8,145 bases of DNA from Pseudomonadota bacterium (GTDB lineage Bacteria; Pseudomonadota; Gammaproteobacteria; Burkholderiales; Burkholderiaceae_D). The stretch spans positions 1 through 8,145 of the forward strand of contig JAEZVM010000074.1 of assembly GCA_023420795.1 (NCBI GenBank), in the 5' to 3' direction. Numbering within the stretch: position 1 is the stretch's first letter; the number at the start of each line of letters is the position of its first letter. The notes beneath the pieces are model-generated. The model was not told where the DNA came from and searched no databases. It was given only the letters and a program-made list of their open reading frames with translations. A program made the translations under genes and the position numbers. Positions 1-4,893 of this stretch are shown in pieces.

Positions 1-52
1 CTATCACATCCGGAAATACGGCGCGCGTCACAAGAACCCGGGCTTTGGTCAT
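1..52 (-). CDS. D-2-hydroxyacid dehydrogenase (glyoxylate/hydroxypyruvate reductase-like), 5' end only
   Basis: Only the first 17 codons are present; the gene continues past position 1. Reading from the ATG at 52, the product begins MTKARVLVTRAVFPDVI. This resembles the N-terminal beta-strand and first turn of D-2-hydroxyacid dehydrogenases of the glyoxylate/hydroxypyruvate reductase group, which typically open with a (K/R)xRVLVTRxxFPxxI pattern. Such enzymes reduce 2-oxo acids with NAD(P)H in the cytoplasm. The start lies 6 nt after the TGA stop of the transporter gene upstream, and AGGTGA overlapping that stop can serve as ribosome binding site, so it is very probably the next gene of the same operon. 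The NAD-binding GxGxxG motif and catalytic Arg/Glu/His lie outside the window, so the family call rests on a short match and is tentative; the existence of a gene start is better supported. Confidence 0.6.
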   Translation of the reverse strand, partial: MTKARVLVTRAVFPDVI

Positions 53-58
53 CGCCTG

Positions 59-1465
59 TCACCTGAAAAAGATGAATGTCATCACGATAAACAGCGGCAC
101 CAGCACTACGCATGACCAGGCCATGTAACCGAAGAAGGACGGCATCCTGATGCCGCGTTCCTCTGCGATGGCTTTTACCATCAGGTTAGGCGCATTGCCG
201 ATATAGCTGTTTGCGCCCATGAACACCGCACCGCAGGAGACCGCGGCGAGGGTTCCCGCCAGACTGGTCATCAGCACGGCCGGATCGCCGCCGGCTGTGT
301 TGAAGAATACCAGATAGGTCGGCGCATTATCGAGGAAGGAGGACAGAATGCCGGATGCCCAGAAATACATGGCATTGATCGGCTGACCGTTGCCGTCGGT
401 CACTGCGCGGATGATTGCCGCAAAGGCGCCCGATTCGCCGGCGCGCAACATCGCAATGACCGGGGTGATCGTGATGAAGATACCGGCGAACAGTTTGGCG
501 ACTTCCTGGATCGGTCCCCAGGAGAATTCGTTGCCTTCGCGCGCCGCCTTCGGCGTGATCCACAGCGACACAAGGACGACGCCGATCAGCAGCACATCAC
601 GGACGATATTCTGCAGCCCCACCTCGATGCCGAATACATGCAACGCGGCTGCCGGCTTCCAGAAGCCGCTCATCAATACGAGGCCGACGATTGCTGCCAG
701 CAGAAGAAAATTGATCTTGCCCTCGAAGCGGATCGCGGAATCAGGCGTCGGGTCCTGCGCCGGCTGGAACTCCTCTTCCTTGTTCTGGTAGTAGTGGCGG
801 TCGAGGAAATAGAAAATCACGAGCAGTGCGACGCACAGGAACAGCGTTTCGGGGAAGATGTTCTTCATGGTCCAGAAGAAATCGACGCCCTTCAGGAATC
901 CGAGGAACAGCGGCGGATCGCCCAGCGGCGTCAGCGAACCGCCCGCGTTCGCTACTAGGAAAATGAAGAACACGACGATATGCACCGCGTGCTTGCGGTT
1001 GTCGTTGGCGCGAATTAGCGGGCGGATCATCAGCATCGAAGCGCCGGTCGTTCCCATGATGCTCGCCAACAGCGTCCCAAGCGCCAGCAGGCCGGTATTC
1101 AGTGCCGGCGTGCCATGCAAGTTGCCGCGCACGCAGATGCCGCCGGCCACCACGAACAGCGAAGTGATCAGGATGATGAAGGGAATGTACTCGCCTATGA
1201 GCGCATGCATCGCGCCGCCCGCAGCGACACCCGTTCCAAAATATGCAGCGCACGGCAGCAGGAAGGCGAGCGCCCATGCCAGCGATATCTTGCCGAAATG
1301 GTGATGCCAGAAGAGCGGCGCGACCAGCGGCAAAAATGCAATCGACAACAGCAGTCCGGCGAACGGAATGCCCCACCATCCAGCCAGACTTGCGCCGTCA
1401 AGTTCCGCAGCATGGCACAACGTGGGCAGCAGCCCTCCCAGGCCCACCAGAATTTTTGCTCGCAA
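59..1465 (-). CDS. Polytopic ion transporter, Na+/H+ antiporter (NhaD-like)/citrate-transporter superfamily
   Basis: A 468-residue inner-membrane protein with roughly 10-12 hydrophobic segments, related to the Na+/H+ antiporter / citrate-transporter (ion transporter superfamily) proteins common in betaproteobacteria. Visible motifs are TTGASMLMIRPLIRAND at about 139-155, NAGGSLTPLGDPP at 173-185, SSFLDNAPT at 375-383 and GANSYIGNAPN at 417-427. The paired Gly/Asn/Pro re-entrant motifs, one per half, fit the two-fold inverted-repeat architecture of this superfamily. The N-terminus (about 1-21, ending in LCHAAE) looks like a cleavable or first membrane segment, which is usual for these homologues. 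The start is TTG (1463-1465): it is preceded by GGGAG about 7 nt upstream, an in-frame TGA lies seven codons upstream, and no ATG occurs before residue 87. It sits 77 nt downstream of the LutC gene and 6 nt before a hydroxyacid dehydrogenase. Ion or organic-acid specificity cannot be read from the sequence. Confidence 0.85.
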   Translation of the reverse strand: MRAKILVGLGGLLPTLCHAAELDGASLAGWWGIPFAGLLLSIAFLPLVAPLFWHHHFGKISLAWALAFLLPCAAYFGTGVAAGGAMHALIGEYIPFIILITSLFVVAGGICVRGNLHGTPALNTGLLALGTLLASIMGTTGASMLMIRPLIRANDNRKHAVHIVVFFIFLVANAGGSLTPLGDPPLFLGFLKGVDFFWTMKNIFPETLFLCVALLVIFYFLDRHYYQNKEEEFQPAQDPTPDSAIRFEGKINFLLLAAIVGLVLMSGFWKPAAALHVFGIEVGLQNIVRDVLLIGVVLVSLWITPKAAREGNEFSWGPIQEVAKLFAGIFITITPVIAMLRAGESGAFAAIIRAVTDGNGQPINAMYFWASGILSSFLDNAPTYLVFFNTAGGDPAVLMTSLAGTLAAVSCGAVFMGANSYIGNAPNLMVKAIAEERGIRMPSFFGYMAWSCVVLVPLFIVMTFIFFR

Positions 1466-1542
1466 TTGCTGTCTCCCTGTTTTTCAACGGCGGCCATTTT
1501 ATCTTGGATCATGGCCTTTGCCGGGCACTGCAAGCCGGCGGC

Positions 1543-2205
1543 TTATTCGTCCAGCATCAGGATCACGTGCACCCGGTACGGTCCGTGCGCACCCAGCACG
1601 ATCGTCTGCTCAATGTCGCCGGTCCGGGACGGCCCTGAAATGAAATTGACGGCGCGCGGCAGCTCGCCATGTTCAGCGCGCGCCAGCGCAAACGCATCTT
1701 CCATCGCACCTACGATGCGCGAAGCCGCCACGATTGCGATGTGCGTCTCGGGCAGCAGGCTGGCTGACGACCATGTCTGCGGGCCGGACAGCAGCATCAG
1801 GCTGCCAGTTTCGGCCACCGCGCAGAACGCGCCGGTAATGCCGACCAGGTCTTCATTGCACGGAGGACGGAATTCGACCTGCATGCCAGTATCGCTCCAG
1901 GCCATGCCGCTCAGGGTTTTCCAGGCAATCGCCTTCTTCGCGACGCCCATTTCGTCCAGATAGCGGGCAACCGCGGCGGGCACATCATTGGCCGACGAGA
2001 CTTCTTCCACCGTATCCGCCATGCGCAGCGCCTGCTCCCTGAAGCGACTGACCAGATCGGAGCCGATGTCGGGGCGCGGGCCTTGCGAATGCAGGCCGAT
2101 GTACTCGCGCACAGCATCGCGCTCGGCCTGCGTCGGCTCTGCAGGACGGTTCTGCGCCTTGCGGATGCGGCTGAAAATGGCTTGACGTGCTGCGGAAGTA
2201 TCCAT
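1543..2205 (-). CDS. lutC: LutC/YkgG family LUD-domain protein (lactate utilization protein C)
   Basis: A 220-residue soluble protein of the LUD (LutC/YkgG) family. In Bacillus subtilis, LutC works with the iron-sulfur proteins LutA and LutB in oxidation of L-lactate. Family features visible here are the central block VGITGAFCAVAETGSLMLLS (about 129-148), then SLLPETHIAIV, and the C-terminal GPSRTGDIEQTIVLGAHGP, which is highly typical. Length is close to the usual 210-240. I chose the ATG at 2205 over an in-frame ATG at 2286 because AAGGGG lies 5 nt upstream of it and the product then starts MDTSAARQAIFSRIR, the usual N-terminal helix; the extra 27 residues look like translated leader. The gene starts its transcription unit, divergent from fdxA, and is followed by the transporter. 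No lutA or lutB is in the window, so the role in lactate use is by family only; another 2-hydroxy-acid is possible. Confidence 0.88.
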   Translation of the reverse strand: MDTSAARQAIFSRIRKAQNRPAEPTQAERDAVREYIGLHSQGPRPDIGSDLVSRFREQALRMADTVEEVSSANDVPAAVARYLDEMGVAKKAIAWKTLSGMAWSDTGMQVEFRPPCNEDLVGITGAFCAVAETGSLMLLSGPQTWSSASLLPETHIAIVAASRIVGAMEDAFALARAEHGELPRAVNFISGPSRTGDIEQTIVLGAHGPYRVHVILMLDE

Positions 2206-2417
2206 GAAATCCCCTTGCTGACTTGCTTCAGAGTCTAACCGAATCGCCTCGCCGGTTTGCCTGTTTGCCGCGTGATTTAATTTCAAACGGCGGACACAAA
2301 TAATTCATCTGCAAGCCTGAAGACTTCGCCGCAATACGACCCGGAGAAGCTGATCTGGCAGGAAGAAACCGCTCTATACCTAGGATAGACGACTGTTGTC
2401 ACCCAAATAACAAAGCT

Positions 2418-2432
2418 GCGACAAATTGTCGC
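2418..2432. promoter_or_regulatory. 15-bp perfect inverted repeat, candidate operator
   Basis: The sequence GCGACAAATTGTCGC has 7-base arms (GCGACAA / TTGTCGC) around a single A. A further TTGTC half-site lies at 2396-2400. It sits about 85 bases upstream of the fdxA -35 element and about 210 bases upstream of the lutC start, where a dimeric regulator could act on either gene. I do not recognise it as the box of a named regulator (it is not an FNR, Fur or LexA consensus). The symmetry is directly visible; operator function is inferred. Confidence 0.4.
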
Positions 2433-2515
2433 GCAAACTACCTAGACACCGCTTGATCAGCCGCTCTGCTCCGCGCCTGCCACATTTGCTTATTCATAAA
2501 CTATCTAAGTCGGGT

Positions 2516-2544
2516 TTGTTAGAAACAACCGATTACCTTAAAAT
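2516..2544 (+). promoter_or_regulatory. Sigma-70-type promoter candidate for fdxA
   Basis: TTGTTA (2516-2521, 4 of 6 matches to the -35 consensus) is separated by exactly 17 bases from TAAAAT (2539-2544, 5 of 6 matches to the -10 consensus). Transcription would start near 2551 and give a leader of about 100 nt before the fdxA ATG at 2655. The -35 box overlaps a small perfect inverted repeat, TTGTT-AGA-AACAA (2516-2528), which could be a repressor site. The call rests on consensus and spacing only. Confidence 0.5.
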
Positions 2545-2654
2545 ACAAGGCTTTGCAGCGAGTTGTCTGCTCAGGTTGCGGTCCGTTCCTCTTCCCTTTC
2601 AACTCGACTCCAAATCATCTCAGTGTCAGAAAAATTTACGATAGGACTGTTGTT

Positions 2655-2978
2655 ATGACCCACGTTGTGACCGAATCCTGCATTCGCTGCAAATACACCG
2701 ACTGCGTGGATGTATGCCCGGTAGATTGTTTTCGGGAAGGCCCGAATTTTCTTGCGATCGACCCCGACGAATGCATCGACTGCGCCGTTTGCGTAGCAGA
2801 GTGCCCGGTCAACGCGATTTACGCGGAAGAAGACGTGCCTGCCGACCAGCAGCAGTTCATCAAGCTGAACGTGGAATTGGCGCGCAACTGGCCGTCGATC
2901 ACAAAGACCAAGGATCCGCTGCCCGACGCCGACGAATGGAAAGACACCAAGGACAAGCTGTCGCAGTTGCAGAAGTAA
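2655..2978 (+). CDS. fdxA: 7Fe-8S ferredoxin, FdxA (Azotobacter FdI type)
   Basis: A 107-residue cytoplasmic electron carrier with one [3Fe-4S] and one [4Fe-4S] cluster. Aligned from memory with Azotobacter vinelandii FdI, every ligand is present with a one-residue offset: Cys9, Cys17 and Cys50 for the 3Fe cluster, and Cys21, Cys40, Cys43 and Cys46 for the 4Fe cluster. The two non-ligand cysteines of FdI (here Cys12 and Cys25) are also kept. The first motif reads [17 protein letters not shown] (9-25) and the second [12 protein letters not shown] (40-51). The C-terminal extension ([10 protein letters not shown] and onward) is also characteristic, and length matches the family. The ATG at 2655 is chosen over an in-frame ATG at 2553 because TAGGA lies 8 nt upstream and the protein then starts MTHVVTESC like its homologues. 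It appears monocistronic, divergent from lutC and convergent with the receptor operon. Its redox partner is unknown. Confidence 0.97.
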   Translation: MTHVVTESCIRCKYTDCVDVCPVDCFREGPNFLAIDPDECIDCAVCVAECPVNAIYAEEDVPADQQQFIKLNVELARNWPSITKTKDPLPDADEWKDTKDKLSQLQK

Positions 2979-2987
2979 GCTTTCCTT

Positions 2988-3020
2988 GCCGCTGCAGGAT
3001 CGCACCGACAATGCAGCGGC
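2988..3020 (+). other. Stem-loop downstream of fdxA
   Basis: GCCGCTGCA (2988-2996) and TGCAGCGGC (3012-3020) form a perfect 9-bp GC-rich stem around a 15-nt loop, starting 9 nt after the fdxA stop codon. No T-run follows, so it is not a classical intrinsic terminator. It may protect the 3' end of the fdxA transcript or act with the true terminator at 3128-3158. Confidence 0.45.
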
Positions 3021-3127
3021 GCAGTGAGCAAAACAATTAAGAGAAAAGAGGATCCAGTAGATGCCCGTGCAGGTCAGCCGCTGCCATAGCGCAGTGCCGG
3101 CATGAATGGACGCCTTGGATCCAGAAA

Positions 3128-3158
3128 AAAACGCCCCGGGTTTTGCCCGGGGCGTTTT
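3128..3158. terminator. Bidirectional Rho-independent terminator
   Basis: AAAACGCCCCGGG (3128-3140) and CCCGGGGCGTTTT (3146-3158) pair perfectly over 13 bp around the loop TTTTG. T-runs lie on the 3' side for both strands (an A-run at 3125-3131 on the plus strand becomes the U-run for minus-strand transcripts). It sits between the convergent fdxA (ending 2978) and the last gene of the minus-strand operon (ending 3182), 24 nt beyond the latter's stop, so it likely ends both transcripts. Confidence 0.9.
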
Positions 3159-3181
3159 GCTTTGTGCGCAGGATTGTCGGG

Positions 3182-3664
3182 TTAGCGTCCGTAAAACCGG
3201 TCAATGGTCGCGGCGGTGATCATCCCGGAATACGCGACACTTTCGCCGTTCGCAGTGAACCAGTAGCTGCGCGGCTTTTCACCATGCCATTTTGGATCGA
3301 TCGCATATCGCAATTCTTCCGGCGGCGCGGCGCCGAAGGCCCAGGCATTGCGGCTCATGCCAACCGATGCCAGTTTCTTTTTCATCAGCGCCACGGCCTC
3401 CGCGTCTTCCGCCGAATCGGTGGAAAGCGTGACGATGTTGAAGTTCTTCCGCTTGCGCTTCTCCTCGGCCATGTTTTTCATGCTGATCTGACAGTACTCG
3501 CAATCCAGCGACCACACGATCAGCACGAAGGGCTTGCCTTTCTGGCTGGCGACGATGCGCGCCATGCCATCCGCGTCGAACGGCTGAATCGGCGATGCTG
3601 CATGCGCATGCAGCGCGCACAGCGCCAGCACGTACCAGAGCGACTTGATGATCGACTTCTTCAT
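3182..3664 (-). CDS. Periplasmic thioredoxin-fold protein (TlpA/ResA-like) with CEYC active site
   Basis: A 160-residue exported protein. Residues 1-22 form a signal peptide (KK at the N-terminus, hydrophobic core, AHA cleavage site before A23). The mature part has a thioredoxin fold: a beta-strand KPFVLIVW at 44-51, the redox motif WSLDCEYC (51-58, cysteines 55 and 58), and a later EKPRSYWF segment whose proline fits the cis-Pro loop of the fold. The central region (NIVTLSTDS) is typical of TlpA-type reductases. I start at the ATG at 3664 because it gives a proper signal peptide; that ATG overlaps the upstream propeller gene's TGA in an ATGA arrangement, which points to translational coupling. 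The upstream extension to 3721 would only read through the propeller gene's end. Likely role (inferred): keep cysteines of an envelope partner reduced, the obvious candidate being the CECC motif of the neighbouring propeller. It needs electrons from a DsbD/CcdA-type donor not seen here. Confidence 0.8.
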   Translation of the reverse strand: MKKSIIKSLWYVLALCALHAHAASPIQPFDADGMARIVASQKGKPFVLIVWSLDCEYCQISMKNMAEEKRKRKNFNIVTLSTDSAEDAEAVALMKKKLASVGMSRNAWAFGAAPPEELRYAIDPKWHGEKPRSYWFTANGESVAYSGMITAATIDRFYGR

Positions 3665-4881
3665 TGAGATTTCCCATTCACTACTAATACCGTCTGCACG
3701 CCCTCGTTCTGCGTGCGCCATATCGAGACGATTCCGGCCGGCGTGTTTAATAGGCGCGGCTGGTCAGATGCACCTTGCGTGCGCGCCAGCTCGACCTCCT
3801 GCCAGGTCTGGCCGCCATCATTCGACAAGCGTGCCAGAAGTGTAGTTGCCTTGCCGTCGAACTGCTTCCATGCCAGCGCGACATTGCGTCCGCTTACGAC
3901 GACGTCGGCATGCGCAGCCTGCGCGGAACCGAGCCGCAGCGGCTTGCCCGTCATTCCCGCCGCATCGCTCACCGCATAGAAGACGCCGCCCTCGCCCTCC
4001 TTCACATTGAACCACGTCTGATGCCGGGAACCGTCTGCGGCATAGGCCAGCGCGGGACCATGGTGCGGGCAGGCGTCGATGCGCCAGTCGTCGAAACTGG
4101 CCCGCTGCAGGGAGCCGAGCCTCCCGTCCGGCGTCAATTCCATCAGCGCATGATCGCGCACATTCGGTTCGAACACATGCCGCCACAGTGCCACCGGCCT
4201 GCCTTGCGGATTGAGGGCGAGCGCGATGCGACAGCATTCGCAGGAATGGTCGGCAATCTTGTAGTCGCCCCTGAAGCTCGCACCGGCATCCTCGGATACC
4301 GCATAGTAGATCGCCGCACCTGCGTATTTCTGCTTGCGCGCGGCTGCCGCATGCAGGTCGCGCTTGTCGATCCATGCGACGTACAGGCGGCCCTCGCCAT
4401 CGACAATCAGCGATTCGAAGCGGTGCGTGATCACGTCGCGGTTCGCATGCACGGTAACGGGCGGCGAAAAGGTCTTTCCGCCGTCGAGGGAGCGTACGAA
4501 GCGGATTTCGCCGGTATAAGGTTTGGCCAGCGGCTTGGTGTAGGTGATGAAGATCTCACCTTTGCTGCCGAAGGCGATCTTGGGGCGGTTCTCGCCCTCC
4601 GCCGACACCGACTCCGGTTGTTGCTGAATGCGCGTCGGACTGGACCAGCTTTTCCCCATGTCGGCGGACATTTGCAGCACTACGTACTGATTCTCGCCGG
4701 CAGTTTCCTTGCTGACCATCCAGAGACGGCCTTGCCCATCGACGGCGGCGGAAGTACCGAGCTCGGCCCGGGCTGGTTTCGGGCTTTTATGCTGTGCATG
4801 CGCTCCCTGGGCGGATACGTTGAAGGCGGTTACGCTTAGCGAAAGAAGGCAGAGCGCGATGATGTGATCAAGAATTTTCAT
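3661..4881 (-). CDS. Periplasmic Asp-box (BNR/sialidase-like) beta-propeller with CECC motif
   Basis: A 406-residue exported protein. A signal peptide spans about 1-24 (MKILDH, hydrophobic core, VSA). Four Asp-box repeats (S-x-D-x-G-x-[ST]-[WF]) are visible: SADMGKSW at 72-79, SLDGGKTF at 131-138, SEDAGASF at 196-203 and SNDGGQTW at 353-360. They mark a sialidase-like six-bladed propeller. Unusual is DHSCECCRIAL at 211-221, with Cys214, Cys216 and Cys217, and CPHHGP at 271-276 (Cys271, His273, His274). Together these could form a thiol/His metal site or redox centre. I do not see the FRIP/YRIP signature of true sialidases, so catalytic sialidase activity is unlikely despite the usual database name. 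The start ATG at 4881 has GAGGA 9 nt upstream, overlapping the receptor's TGA; the gap to the receptor is 12 nt and the next gene overlaps by 4 nt. The function is unknown; a metal-binding partner of the TonB receptor is my inference. Confidence 0.82.
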   Translation of the reverse strand: MKILDHIIALCLLSLSVTAFNVSAQGAHAQHKSPKPARAELGTSAAVDGQGRLWMVSKETAGENQYVVLQMSADMGKSWSSPTRIQQQPESVSAEGENRPKIAFGSKGEIFITYTKPLAKPYTGEIRFVRSLDGGKTFSPPVTVHANRDVITHRFESLIVDGEGRLYVAWIDKRDLHAAAARKQKYAGAAIYYAVSEDAGASFRGDYKIADHSCECCRIALALNPQGRPVALWRHVFEPNVRDHALMELTPDGRLGSLQRASFDDWRIDACPHHGPALAYAADGSRHQTWFNVKEGEGGVFYAVSDAAGMTGKPLRLGSAQAAHADVVVSGRNVALAWKQFDGKATTLLARLSNDGGQTWQEVELARTQGASDQPRLLNTPAGIVSIWRTQNEGVQTVLVVNGKSQ

Positions 4882-4893
4882 ATGATTGTTTCC

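Larger units (their letters stand above)
2206..2654. other. Divergent intergenic region between lutC and fdxA
   Basis: About 450 bases without a gene. It holds the lutC ribosome binding site (AAGGGG, 2211-2216 on the minus strand), a 15-bp perfect inverted repeat at 2418-2432, an fdxA promoter candidate at 2516-2544 and the fdxA ribosome binding site TAGGA at 2642-2646. An 81-base in-frame extension of lutC (to an ATG at 2286) and a 102-base in-frame extension of fdxA (to an ATG at 2553) both enter it, but neither extension looks like conserved protein. I could not find a convincing -35/-10 pair for lutC. Confidence 0.7.

Noticed and set aside
1115..1963. A 282-codon plus-strand frame crossing the transporter and lutC genes
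   Set aside because: It overlaps two well-supported genes on the other strand and shows no domain or plausible start signal.
2374..2388. Near-palindrome CTAT-A-CCTAGG-ATAG upstream of fdxA
   Set aside because: The symmetry is off by one base between arms and core, and it has no clear relation to a promoter, so it is not called as an operator.
3050..3124. Repeated GGATCCAG at 3050-3057 and 3117-3124
   Set aside because: Eight bases only, with unrelated flanks; not evidence of an element or insertion-site duplication.
3775..4839. A 354-codon open frame on the plus strand, antisense to the propeller gene
   Set aside because: The composition is that of a codon-bias shadow; the minus-strand frame has a signal peptide, four Asp boxes, a ribosome binding site and operon spacing.
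3661..4881. Annotation of the Asp-box protein as an exo-alpha-sialidase
   Set aside because: Asp boxes occur in many propellers; the FRIP/YRIP signature is absent, and the neighbours are metal-uptake-like rather than sialic-acid genes.
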